64,000 bases of DNA. It comes from BCD1 sp942492125 (GTDB lineage Bacteria; Bacteroidota; Bacteroidia; Chitinophagales; Saprospiraceae). The translations under genes were made by a program, and so were the position numbers. Every line of letters begins with the position of its first letter. The stretch's first letter is position 1. The stretch covers positions 310,001-374,000 of the forward strand of contig CALODM010000017.1 in assembly GCA_942492125.1 (NCBI GenBank). The letters run 5' to 3'. The notes under the pieces were generated by a model that did no database searches, was not told the DNA's origin, and worked only from the letters and a program-made list of their open reading frames with translations. Positions 53,739 to 62,266 of the stretch are shown here, piece by piece.

Positions 53739-54197
53739 ATGTTCTACAAAAAATACAGCGTCTTAGGTTTGATGTCAGGAAGTTCGTTAGATGGCCTGGA
53801 TATCGCCTATTGCACGTTCAAGTACTCCGATCGGGGAGGTGATTTGACGATAAAGGAGTGGGACATTGAAGTTGCGGAAACCGTACCATACCCTGATGAT
53901 TGGCTGAAAAAGCTCAAAAAAGCACCTGAATCAACAGGAATCGAACTTGCCGAAATGGATGCTGCATTGGGGCGATATTTTGGTGTGCAGGCCCTGATTT
54001 TTTTGGGAAAACATGACTTGCAACCCGATTTTATTGCTTCCCATGGACATACCGTTTTTCATTATCCTGATAGAACATTTACCCTGCAAATCGGCAGTGG
54101 TGCAGCCATGGCAGCCATTTCCGGTTATCCCGTAATCGATAATTTCCGGGCACAGGATGTAGCCCTTTCCGGGCAGGGAGCCCCCTGGCTCCTATAG
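53739..54197 (+). CDS. anmK: Anhydro-N-acetylmuramic acid kinase, 5' part of frameshifted gene
   Basis: The sequence VLGLMSGSSLDGLDIAYC is the AnmK ATP-binding start, and DFIASHGHTVFHYPDR with LQIGSGAAMAAISGYPVIDN are further hallmarks. The frame ends at GQGAPWLL because the C run at 54181-54185 has five C; six would give GQGAPLAPIADKYLF and join the 3' fragment. AnmK phosphorylates anhydroMurNAc to MurNAc-6-phosphate during recycling of cell-wall fragments in the cytosol. In a homopolymer such as this a sequencing error is likely, so the gene may well be intact in the organism (about 377 residues). Confidence 0.85.
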   Translation: MFYKKYSVLGLMSGSSLDGLDIAYCTFKYSDRGGDLTIKEWDIEVAETVPYPDDWLKKLKKAPESTGIELAEMDAALGRYFGVQALIFLGKHDLQPDFIASHGHTVFHYPDRTFTLQIGSGAAMAAISGYPVIDNFRAQDVALSGQGAPWLL

Positions 54198-54208
54198 CAG
54201 ATAAATAT

Positions 54209-54871
54209 TTGTTCGAGGGGTATGACATGTGGTTAAACCTTGGAGGTATTGCTAATATCACTGTCAAAACGGACGAAGAAACATTTGTCGCTTTTGATGT
54301 CGGCGGAGCCAATCAGGTGCTCAACGATATAGTCAGCGTTCTGGGATGGCCTTACGATGATGGCGGTTGTTTTGCAGCAGCAGGTAAGTTGAATGAAGAT
54401 TTGCTTGAAGAGGTAAATCAATTGAAGTTTTTCTCGAAACCATCTCCCAAATCACTCGGAAATAACTGGGTTCGCGATGTGCTCATCCCCATATACCGGA
54501 AATATGATTGTCCGGTAGAAGATAAGTTGCATACCGCTTCCATACAATTAGGCAATCAACTGGCCAGGGATCTCAAACAGATCCTGCAAGAAGAACCCGG
54601 AAATAAACCACATAAAATGCTGGTCACAGGAGGCGGAGCATTAAATGACTTTCAAATCAATTGTATCCAAAAAGCCTGTAACGAGATCGGTGATATAACC
54701 ATTGAAGTCCCCGAACCGCTGATCATTGAATATAAAGAAGCAGCCCTGATGGCACTTTTGGGCGTACTCAGAGTAGAGAATAAGCCTACGAGTATGACAT
54801 CCGTTACGGGAGCAAAAGAAGCATCCATTGGTGGTGCTTTGCATCAGGGGTGGCGGTTTGTGCTGGATTAG
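54209..54871 (+). CDS. anmK: Anhydro-N-acetylmuramic acid kinase, 3' part of frameshifted gene
   Basis: This continues the kinase in the next frame. In-frame homology actually begins near 54186 (APIADKYLFEGYDMWLNLGG), before the apparent start codon. It includes the second ATPase domain: NLGGIANIT, VAFDVGGANQVLNDI, GNNWVRDVLIP, MLVTGGGALNDF and IIEYKEAALMALLG, all characteristic of AnmK. Together with 53739-54197 the whole domain set is present, so only the one-base deletion interrupts the gene. Confidence 0.85.
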   Translation: MFEGYDMWLNLGGIANITVKTDEETFVAFDVGGANQVLNDIVSVLGWPYDDGGCFAAAGKLNEDLLEEVNQLKFFSKPSPKSLGNNWVRDVLIPIYRKYDCPVEDKLHTASIQLGNQLARDLKQILQEEPGNKPHKMLVTGGGALNDFQINCIQKACNEIGDITIEVPEPLIIEYKEAALMALLGVLRVENKPTSMTSVTGAKEASIGGALHQGWRFVLD

Positions 54872-54913
54872 AAAACAAAAACAGCAATTCAAAAATTCAC
54901 ATTACATAGTTTA

Positions 54914-54932
54914 AATCTATCATTGATAGATT
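54914..54932. promoter_or_regulatory. Small palindrome AATCTATC-ATT-GATAGATT
   Basis: An 8-bp perfect stem lies 43 bp after the anmK stop in a 257-bp gap. It could be an operator or a weak terminator; no T run follows. Confidence 0.3.
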
Positions 54933-55128
54933 AATAGTGGAGCTGTTAATATTCCATTATAATATTGAGTTGAATGATTAGATATTCTTCTCAACTATCT
55001 TTAATGTATTCTTAAGGGAAAATGACAAGTTTAATTTGATTTTTTTGACTCAGGGTAAGAATTTCTTGTTTCTGACGATAGTAGATTGTAGTTCAAAATA
55101 ATTTTTACCAATTCTAAAAATTAAAAAA

Positions 55129-55614
55129 ATGAAAAAAATCTTTTTGATCGTGACTGTATTGACTTTGTGTATGACTTTTTCCTATGGACAAACCGCTTCC
55201 GACTCCATTTTAATGAAAAAAGTATTCGGAGGCTACCAATTCATTCAGGGAGAACAAAAGTTAACCATCAAAAAACTGGGAGAAGCACTTCAATCCAATC
55301 AACTGGCATACGAACAATTTAAATCTGCCAAATCGAACTATACCCTGGCTACGGTAATTGGTACCGCAGGCGGTTTTATGGTTGGCTGGCCACTGGGAAC
55401 GGCTATTGCAGGTGGAGAGCCAAACTGGACACTGGCAGGTATCGGCGCAGGTCTGATCGTCGTTTCCATTCCCATCAGTAGTGGTTTTAATAAAAAAGCC
55501 AAACAGGCTGTTGATTTGTATAATGTAGGATTATATGGCACATCATTTTGGGAGAGAACAGAATCCCGGTTCACTGTAACCTCTAATGGTATTGGATTGA
55601 CTTTAAATTTTTAA
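55129..55614 (+). CDS. Exported hypothetical protein, 161 residues
   Basis: I do not recognise a family. A signal peptide is clear (MKKIFLIVTVLTLCMTFSYG). The middle carries glycine-rich hydrophobic segments (ATVIGTAGGFMVGWPLGTAI, IGAGLIVVSIPISSGF) that resemble the paired glycine-zipper helices of small Bacteroidota envelope proteins, and the end (RFTVTSNGIGLTLNF) looks like a terminal beta-strand. It lies 4 bp ahead of the next, frameshifted exported gene and is very likely co-transcribed with it. Confidence 0.7.
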   Translation: MKKIFLIVTVLTLCMTFSYGQTASDSILMKKVFGGYQFIQGEQKLTIKKLGEALQSNQLAYEQFKSAKSNYTLATVIGTAGGFMVGWPLGTAIAGGEPNWTLAGIGAGLIVVSIPISSGFNKKAKQAVDLYNVGLYGTSFWERTESRFTVTSNGIGLTLNF

Positions 55615-55618
55615 ACAA

Positions 55619-56246
55619 ATGAACAAGACAATTTTTTCAGCCCTTTTATTTCTTCTACTCAAAGGGATAACCATTCAGGTCAACCAACCTTTCGCTCGGA
55701 ACTGTTACACCCTTTAGACACCTTCTCCATTATTGCCCGGGTGGACAAAGAAATCTTTTTGAAAAACGGATTATCCGGAACAAGTTCAGGAGAAGTATTG
55801 ATCGACCCCCGTAAAGTGGATATGGAATTCAGGTTAGGGTATAATGACAAATTCGAATTGGCGGATATTTTTGAAAATATGCAGTTTAACAACAATAACC
55901 TTGCTGCGGTTTGTCTGGATTTGTTTTATGAAATTCAGCAGGGGAACCACATCCCGTTGTTTTATATGAAAACTCCAGTATTGCAAAAGCATGTTCTCAA
56001 GTCCTGACATTCCGGTCAAAAGGGAGGGAGGTCTATGCGCCTGTTCAAAAATTTAACAGTAATTTCCGGAGTGCCCAAAGTAATTGCTTTGTGGTCAATA
56101 CCGGCACCCATCTTTACCGTATCAAGATCCAGGGGGGATTTAAAATGGATATTGAACATTTCCTCAATAATATTCAGCTCGAAGGCCGCAGATTTATCTT
56201 CAAATTTGATGAAGCCGACAATTTGAAAACCGTCGAAATAAAATAA
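55619..56246 (+). pseudogene. Exported hypothetical protein interrupted by two frameshifts
   Basis: An ATG at 55619 opens with a signal-like stretch (MNKTIFSALLFLLL). The frame is lost near 55660 and coding-like sequence resumes one frame over (QRDNHSGQPTFRSELLHP, then DTFSIIARVDKEIFLKNGLS) to about 55970. There ATGAAAACTCC, read with one more A, continues as MKNSSIAKACSQVL, followed by LYRIKIQGGFKMDIEHFLNN, to a stop at 56246. Two one-base additions give about 209 residues. The family is unknown. Its position 4 bp after another exported hypothetical gene suggests an operon of two envelope proteins. Confidence 0.5.
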
Positions 56247-56263
56247 CTTCCTGTTGAATTGTT

Positions 56264-56271
56264 TACCTTTG
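56264..56271 (+). promoter_or_regulatory. -7 box candidate for the SDR gene
   Basis: TACCTTTG followed by CAG is a full TAnnTTTG match and the same TTTACCTTTGCAG string as the box at 14008. A TTG at the right distance is not evident. The ATG at 56333 is about 60 bp further on. Confidence 0.4.
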
Positions 56272-56332
56272 CAGTCGAACTTCATTCAGCTATTTCGGTT
56301 TACAATTGTAAAACCCAATAGCCAGGTACATT

Positions 56333-57367
56333 ATGACTGCACAAAAGCAAAAAAAAGTATTGGTTACCGGAGCAACGGGATTCGTTGGCAGCTACCTGTT
56401 GCGGTATCTTATCGAACAAGGCTATTCCAATATCCGGGCAGCACGCCGACCTGGCAGCTCCATGGATCTTGTGGCTTCCGTTATTGATAAGGTAGCGTGG
56501 GTTGAACTGGATATCCTGGATATGACACAAGTGGAAGATGCCCTGCAGGGCGTTGACCTCATATTTCATTGTGCAGCAGTGGTTTCTTTTGATGCCCAAG
56601 ACAGTGATTTGCTCTATAAAGTCAATAAGGAAGGGACAGAAAACCTCATCAATATTGCCTTGGATTCCGGGGTGGAAAAACTGGTGCACGTAAGTTCTGT
56701 AGCTACCCTGGGGCGTGACCCTAAGGGAAATCTCATCCATGAGCAAACCAAATGGGACAGAGCCGATATGCAAACTGACTACGCAAAATCCAAATACCTG
56801 GCTGAAATGGAAGCCTGGCGGGGTTGGGCGGAAGGCCTGGAAGTTGTCGTTGTCAATCCTTCAACAATATTAGGGAGTGGCCGTTGGGATAAGGGCACTT
56901 CAATTTTCTTTAAGCTGGCCTGGAATGAATTTTCCTGGTTTGCCGGCGGCAGCGCCGGTTTTGTGGATGTGCGGGATGTGGCTAAATTATCTATTCGAGC
57001 CATGGAGGAAGGAGCGTCCGGACAACGTTTTGTATTGTCTGCTGAAAATTGGTCTTACAAAAAACTGATGGACCACATTGCCAAAGCCATGGATCGGCCT
57101 GCAGCCAGCAGGCGAATGCTGGACTGGATGCAGGGACTGGTTTGGCGATGGGAATGGTTTGTTGCACGCTTGCATGGTTCCAGGCCTGCCATTACCCGGG
57201 AGATAGCGCAAAAGGTCACCCTGAATTACGCCTATGACAATACAAAATCGGTTGAGGCTTTCAATTATACCTACCATCCTGTAGCCGATACCATTCAGAT
57301 GGTTGCCTCCCAGTTCCAGGCAGCAGCAAATAATGATTTCCCACCAGGGACATTGCCCTTAATTTAA
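56333..57367 (+). CDS. NAD-dependent epimerase/dehydratase family protein (extended SDR)
   Basis: The protein has 344 residues. The nucleotide-binding motif TGATGFVGSYLLRYL (GxxGxxG) is near the N terminus, DLIFHCAAVVSFDAQD marks the acidic adenine-side loop, and the catalytic YxxxK is YAKSKYLAE near residue 149. VVVNPSTILGSG and FVDVRDVAKLSIRAM are typical of dihydroflavonol-reductase-like extended SDRs. The substrate cannot be told from sequence; sugar-nucleotide, steroid-like or isoprenoid-related ketone reduction are possible. It appears to be transcribed alone. Confidence 0.88.
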   Translation: MTAQKQKKVLVTGATGFVGSYLLRYLIEQGYSNIRAARRPGSSMDLVASVIDKVAWVELDILDMTQVEDALQGVDLIFHCAAVVSFDAQDSDLLYKVNKEGTENLINIALDSGVEKLVHVSSVATLGRDPKGNLIHEQTKWDRADMQTDYAKSKYLAEMEAWRGWAEGLEVVVVNPSTILGSGRWDKGTSIFFKLAWNEFSWFAGGSAGFVDVRDVAKLSIRAMEEGASGQRFVLSAENWSYKKLMDHIAKAMDRPAASRRMLDWMQGLVWRWEWFVARLHGSRPAITREIAQKVTLNYAYDNTKSVEAFNYTYHPVADTIQMVASQFQAAANNDFPPGTLPLI

Positions 57368-57372
57368 CTTTT

Positions 57373-57403
57373 ATTGTTTTTTGTATAAAAAATAAAAAAC
57401 AAT
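57373..57403 (+). terminator. AT-rich hairpin after the SDR gene
   Basis: ATTGTTTTTT (57373-57382) pairs with AAAAAACAAT (57394-57403). It is AT-only, so its strength is doubtful. Confidence 0.35.
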
Positions 57404-57464
57404 TTGTTTGTCATTGAAATAATTATCATCTTTCGCCCGTTAGGGATAACTGATTACTATAAAC

Positions 57465-59000
57465 ATGGAGAAGAACCTCGAAAGTATTGAAAATATCGAA
57501 CTGGCCTTTTTGAACCTGGATGACTATCAGGAGTTGAAAGAGGCGATGCAGGCGGCATATGTGAGTATGCCTGACGAATCCTGGAAGAAGGCTGAAATCG
57601 AAACACTGATCAATCGTTTCCCGGAAGGGCAGGTTGTGATCAAGGTCAACGAACAAATCGCCGGTTGTGCATTCAGCATAATTGTGGATTATAATGAATT
57701 CGATTCCCACCATACCTATAAAGAAATTACCGGGAATTATACGTTCAACACACATACCGATGACGGGGATATGTTGTACGGAATTGAAATTTTCATAAAA
57801 CCTGAGTTCAGGGGATTAAGACTGGGCAGAAGGTTATATGATTACCGTAAAGAACTCTGTGAAAGGCTAAACCTCAAAGGAGTAGCTTTTGGCGGCAGGA
57901 TTCCCAATTATCACAAATATGCGGATAAACTTTCTCCAAAAGAATATATAAAAAAGGTGCGATTGAAAGAAATCCACGATCCTGTATTGAATTTTCAGAT
58001 ATCCAATGATTTTCATCCGGCCAAGGTGTTGAAAGGATACCTCGAGGAAGATAAAGCTTCCAATGAATATGCCGTATTGCTGGAATGGGATAATATCTAT
58101 TACCAAAAACCGGTAAAAAAGGCTAAAACCATCAAAAAGGTGGTGCGGTTGGGATTGATCCAGTGGCAGATGCGTCTTTATAAAGACCTGGAGGAGGTGA
58201 TGCAACAGGCAGAATATTTCATCGATGCCGTTTCAGGTTACCGCTGTGATTTCGCGCTGTTTCCGGAGTTTTTTAATGCCCCGCTCATGGCCGAAAATAA
58301 TCATTTGTCCGAACCTGAAGCTATTCGGGAATTGGCCAGTCATACGGCAGCTGTCGTGGAAAGATTCTCCGCTCTGGCTATTTCCTACAACATCAATATT
58401 ATTTCCGGGAGTATGCCGGAGATCATAAACGATCGTTTATACAATGCCGGTTATTTATGTAAGCGGGACGGTTCCGTTGAACGGTATGAAAAACTTCATG
58501 TTACACCTGATGAAACCAAAGTATGGGGTATGCAGGGAGGACATCAGCTGAGGTCTTTTGATACCGATTGCGGGAAAATCGGGATTCTTATCTGTTATGA
58601 CATTGAGTTTCCGGAGTTAAGTAGAATATTGGCTGATGAGGGTGTCGATATCCTGTTCGTGCCCTTCCTGACAGATACCCAAAACGGTTATTCCAGGGTC
58701 AGGAATTGTGCTCAGGCTCGTGCCATAGAAAATGAGTGTTATGTGGCAATTGCCGGAAGTGTGGGCAACTTACCAAAAGTCCATAATATGGATATCCAGT
58801 ATGCTCAATCCATGGTGTTTACCCCTTGTGATTTTTCGTTTCCTGCCAACGGTATTAAAGCCGAGGCTACACCCAATACGGAAATGATTCTTATTGCAGA
58901 TGTGGATATCGATTTGCTGCGAGAGTTACATCAGTTTGGAAGTGTTAAGAATTTAAAAGACCGTCGGAAAGACATTTATGAGTTAAAAAAACGTTCATAA
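57465..59000 (+). CDS. GNAT acetyltransferase fused to carbon-nitrogen hydrolase
   Basis: The protein has 511 residues in two domains. Residues ~10-210 are a GNAT-type acetyltransferase with the acetyl-CoA region EIFIKPEFRGLRLGRRLYDY. Residues ~225-505 are a nitrilase-superfamily hydrolase with the Glu-Lys-Cys triad: Glu in LFPEFFNAP (about 267), Lys in YEKLHVTPDE (about 343) and Cys377 in ILICYDIEFPELSR. The same fusion is widespread and annotated as a bifunctional protein, but its substrate is unknown; an amide-forming or amide-cleaving step on a small metabolite is likely. The PBP1A gene follows 36 bp downstream and may share the transcript. Confidence 0.92.
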   Translation: MEKNLESIENIELAFLNLDDYQELKEAMQAAYVSMPDESWKKAEIETLINRFPEGQVVIKVNEQIAGCAFSIIVDYNEFDSHHTYKEITGNYTFNTHTDDGDMLYGIEIFIKPEFRGLRLGRRLYDYRKELCERLNLKGVAFGGRIPNYHKYADKLSPKEYIKKVRLKEIHDPVLNFQISNDFHPAKVLKGYLEEDKASNEYAVLLEWDNIYYQKPVKKAKTIKKVVRLGLIQWQMRLYKDLEEVMQQAEYFIDAVSGYRCDFALFPEFFNAPLMAENNHLSEPEAIRELASHTAAVVERFSALAISYNINIISGSMPEIINDRLYNAGYLCKRDGSVERYEKLHVTPDETKVWGMQGGHQLRSFDTDCGKIGILICYDIEFPELSRILADEGVDILFVPFLTDTQNGYSRVRNCAQARAIENECYVAIAGSVGNLPKVHNMDIQYAQSMVFTPCDFSFPANGIKAEATPNTEMILIADVDIDLLRELHQFGSVKNLKDRRKDIYELKKRS

Positions 59001-59036
59001 ATTGGTTTTGCCCGGCTACCAACAACTTTAGGTGAA

Positions 59037-61562
59037 ATGAATACATCCGACAACCACTTTTTGAAAATCAGGGAAAATGCTGTTTTGCTGCTTCAAAAGG
59101 CGAAACGCCATTTTTATACTTTTCGTCAAAACAGTCCCAAAGTTTACCTGGGCATGAAAATTGCTGCCGGAGCAGGTATTGCGGGTATTCTCGGTCTTTT
59201 CCTGATAGCGGTTATGGTTTATAAAGGGGTGTTTGGACAATTGCCCAATTATGCCGAATTAAGCAATATCAGAAACCATACCGCCTCTGAAGTGTACGCC
59301 AAAGATGAAGTGTTGCTTGGAAAATATTACGTCGAAAACCGGATCAATGCGGATTTTGATGAGATTTCTCCCAACATAATCAATGCCCTGATCGCCACCG
59401 AAGATGCCCGTTTTTTTGAACATGGCGGTATTGACTTTCGGGCCATGATGCGGGTATTGTTCAAATCTGTACTGTTATCCCGAAGGTCTTCCGGAGGAGG
59501 CAGTACCCTTAGTCAGCAACTGGCCAAGAACCTCTATCCCCGTAAATCATACCGGATGATGACTATGCTCATCAACAAGATGAAGGAAGCCTTTATCGCC
59601 CGCAGGCTGGAAAAAATTTATACCAAAGAAGAGTTGTTGAAACTCTATCTGAATACGGTTTCCTTTAGTGAGAATATTTTTGGGATCAAAGTTGCTGCCC
59701 AGCGTTTTTTTGATAAATCACCGGAAGATCTTTCCCTCGAAGAGGCTTCCCTTTTGGTAGGTACTTTGAAAGGGCCAAGCTTTTACAACCCTGTCAAACA
59801 CCCTGATAGAGCCGTTAACCGCCGAAATACAGTACTCAACCAAATGAGCAGGTTTGGAAATCTTTCCGAAGCAGCCTGTGATTCCCTGAAGCAAATTCCA
59901 CTCAATCTAAAATACAGTGCTGAAGGAGACAACCGCGGTATGGCCACCTATTTCCGGGAGCATCTGCGCCAGGAACTGGAAGAAATACTCGAAGCTCATC
60001 CCAAACCAGATGGCACGGCCTATAACCTTTATACCGATGGTTTGAAAATTTATACCACCATCGACGCCAAACTTCAAAAATATGCAGAGGAAGCCGTAAA
60101 TGAACATATGCCCGACCTGCAAAAAGCATTCAATAAAGAATGGAAAAACGGTATTCCGTGGGATAAAAGCAAAGCACTGGAAAATGCAGTAGCCCGGTCT
60201 CCGCGCTACAAATCTCTTAAAGCCAAAGGGGTGAGCCAAAAAGAGATCGAGGACATTTTCAAGACGCCGGTAAAAATGATTGTTTTTACCTGGGAGGAAG
60301 GTGAAGTGGAGCGGGAAATGAGCCCTCTGGATTCAGTGAAGCACTACCTGGCTCTGCTCAATACGGGCTTCCTCGCCATGGATCCGCGAACAGGCTTGGT
60401 AAAAGCCTGGGTGGGAGGGATCAATCACAAATATTTCCAATACGATCATGTCAAATCTCATCGTCAGGCAGGATCAACCTTCAAACCACTGGTCTACACT
60501 CAGGCACTGCGTTCCGGAATGCTGCCTTGTGAATATACCGAAAATCAACTGGTACGTTACGAAAAGTTCGATAATTGGGAACCCCGAAATGCCGATGGCA
60601 AATACGGTGGCGTTTATTCTATGGAAGGGGCTTTGAGCCATTCGGTGAATACCGCTACGGTTCAAATTGCTCTCAAAACAGGGATTGATTCCATTCGCTA
60701 TCTGGCCCGCAAAATGGGCGTTATGGGGGAATTGCCTTCCGGGCCTGCCATAGCGTTGGGTACTGCCAACGTTTCCCTGATGGATATGCTCCAGGTGTAT
60801 GGTACTTTTGCCAACCGAGGTGTCAGGCCTGATATGTTCTACCTGGACAGGATAGAGACAGCGGATGGAAGGATCATTGCAGCATTTAAACGGCCTAATC
60901 CTGATGAGTTTGAACGGGTGATCAATGATGATCAGGCAGACATGATGATTCAGATGATGAGATCAGTGGTCGATAGTGGAACGGCGCGGGCTTTGCGGTA
61001 CCGATTTGGTATCTATGGGGAATTTGCCGGTAAAACGGGAACTACCCAAAATCAATCCGACGGTTGGTTTATAGGTTACAATCCTAAATTGGTTGCCGGC
61101 GTTTGGGTTGGTGCCGAAAACCCAAATATTCATTTCAAATCCATGCGTAACGGACAGGGTTCCGCTTCGGCTTTACCTGTTTGGGGGAGATTTATGCAAA
61201 AAGTCTTAAAAGATCCCGATTTCCAATACATCAAAAAAGCCAAATTTGTGCCCATGCGGGATACGATCGCAGCCATGATGCAATGTCCGCCCTATCTGGA
61301 GGAAATGCCTGTTTTTGTAGATGTCGAGGAAGAAGATTATTGGGATATCATGGATTTTCAGGAAGTTATGAATCGCATCGAACCTCATATTCGGGATAGC
61401 CTGATCCGCGCCAACCCGCGACGCAATGACGAATCCCTTTCTGATTATTCACGCCGTATTCAGCGCCAGAATGAACGGCTGGACAAGCGAAGGAGCCGAC
61501 AGGAAAAGCGCAAAGAGTTTTGGAACAATGTGCTTTTCGGAGATAAAAAGAAAAACGGTTAG
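59037..61562 (+). CDS. Penicillin-binding protein 1A (bifunctional transglycosylase/transpeptidase)
   Basis: The protein has 841 residues. One N-terminal membrane helix (about residues 38-65) anchors it. The GT51 domain has EDARFFEHGGIDFRAMMRV and GGGSTLSQQLAKNLYP. The transpeptidase domain has all three active-site motifs: STFK (in RQAGSTFKPLVYTQ, about 478), SVN (in SHSVNTATVQ) and KTGT (in FAGKTGTTQNQSDGWFIGY, about 666). The acidic and then basic C-terminal tail (RQNERLDKRRSRQEKRKEF) is long and probably disordered. It polymerises and cross-links peptidoglycan in the periplasm. The start at 59037 (MNTSDNHFLKIRENAVLLL) fits homologues. Confidence 0.95.
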   Translation: MNTSDNHFLKIRENAVLLLQKAKRHFYTFRQNSPKVYLGMKIAAGAGIAGILGLFLIAVMVYKGVFGQLPNYAELSNIRNHTASEVYAKDEVLLGKYYVENRINADFDEISPNIINALIATEDARFFEHGGIDFRAMMRVLFKSVLLSRRSSGGGSTLSQQLAKNLYPRKSYRMMTMLINKMKEAFIARRLEKIYTKEELLKLYLNTVSFSENIFGIKVAAQRFFDKSPEDLSLEEASLLVGTLKGPSFYNPVKHPDRAVNRRNTVLNQMSRFGNLSEAACDSLKQIPLNLKYSAEGDNRGMATYFREHLRQELEEILEAHPKPDGTAYNLYTDGLKIYTTIDAKLQKYAEEAVNEHMPDLQKAFNKEWKNGIPWDKSKALENAVARSPRYKSLKAKGVSQKEIEDIFKTPVKMIVFTWEEGEVEREMSPLDSVKHYLALLNTGFLAMDPRTGLVKAWVGGINHKYFQYDHVKSHRQAGSTFKPLVYTQALRSGMLPCEYTENQLVRYEKFDNWEPRNADGKYGGVYSMEGALSHSVNTATVQIALKTGIDSIRYLARKMGVMGELPSGPAIALGTANVSLMDMLQVYGTFANRGVRPDMFYLDRIETADGRIIAAFKRPNPDEFERVINDDQADMMIQMMRSVVDSGTARALRYRFGIYGEFAGKTGTTQNQSDGWFIGYNPKLVAGVWVGAENPNIHFKSMRNGQGSASALPVWGRFMQKVLKDPDFQYIKKAKFVPMRDTIAAMMQCPPYLEEMPVFVDVEEEDYWDIMDFQEVMNRIEPHIRDSLIRANPRRNDESLSDYSRRIQRQNERLDKRRSRQEKRKEFWNNVLFGDKKKNG

Positions 61563-61796
61563 GCGCTCAGGTCAGACAAGTTGCTTAAGCCAGGCCGGTA
61601 CTGTTTCTTTGACTTTCTCCCCGAATTTGCTTAAATTACCTATACTTTAACCGATTAGGTTGAATACCTGCCTGACACACTCCGGATTGGCATGAATATC
61701 ATTTCATTTGGTGCCCCTTTATTAACTTTCGCCATCGAATATTTTCCATTGATCACGCCCTTTTGACTAGAACAGATAACAGTCAAATACAGAAAC

Positions 61797-62189
61797 ATGG
61801 AAAATACCATCAAAATCATTCACTGGGTTCCCAGAATATTAGGAATCCTCGCCATCCTGTTTATCAGCATTTTCGCACTTGACGCCTTTGATCCCCAATT
61901 GACCTTGGGGCAACAAATCAGGGATTTCCTCATTCATATGATTCCCTCTTTTGCACTTGCACTTTTATTGGTTTTAGCCTGGAGGAGGGAATTGCCCGGA
62001 GGGATTGTTTTTGCCTTGATCGGCCTGGTAATGACACCTGTTATTTTTAAACATAATTATGCCATGAACCATTCTTTGGGCATGAGCATTGGCATTGTTT
62101 CTACGATTACCATTCCTTTTTTCATTGTGGGTGTCTTGTTTATACTGAGTTATTGGTTGAAAAGGAAAAGAAAGCCGGATAGCCTGTAA
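61797..62189 (+). CDS. Small integral membrane protein, 130 residues
   Basis: Four hydrophobic segments are visible (HWVPRILGILAILFISIFAL, LIHMIPSFALALLLVLAW, GIVFALIGLVMTPVI, IVSTITIPFFIVGVLFIL) with a basic C terminus (YWLKRKRKPDSL). The N-terminal WVPRILGILAILFISIFALD pattern belongs to a family of small uncharacterised membrane proteins (possibly the one labelled DUF7670); I am not certain of the family name. The function is unknown. It lies alone between PBP1A and the beta-helix gene, 234 bp after the former. Confidence 0.75.
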   Translation: MENTIKIIHWVPRILGILAILFISIFALDAFDPQLTLGQQIRDFLIHMIPSFALALLLVLAWRRELPGGIVFALIGLVMTPVIFKHNYAMNHSLGMSIGIVSTITIPFFIVGVLFILSYWLKRKRKPDSL

Positions 62190-62266
62190 AGGGATATTCC
62201 AAACATGCAGTGCCGGGACTAATTTTTCCATACAAATGGTTATGTCCACCTATAAAACTAGATATT

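Noticed and set aside
55741..56007. Separate 88-residue gene
   Set aside because: Coding-like sequence continues before and after it in other frames, so it is the middle of the interrupted gene 55619-56246.
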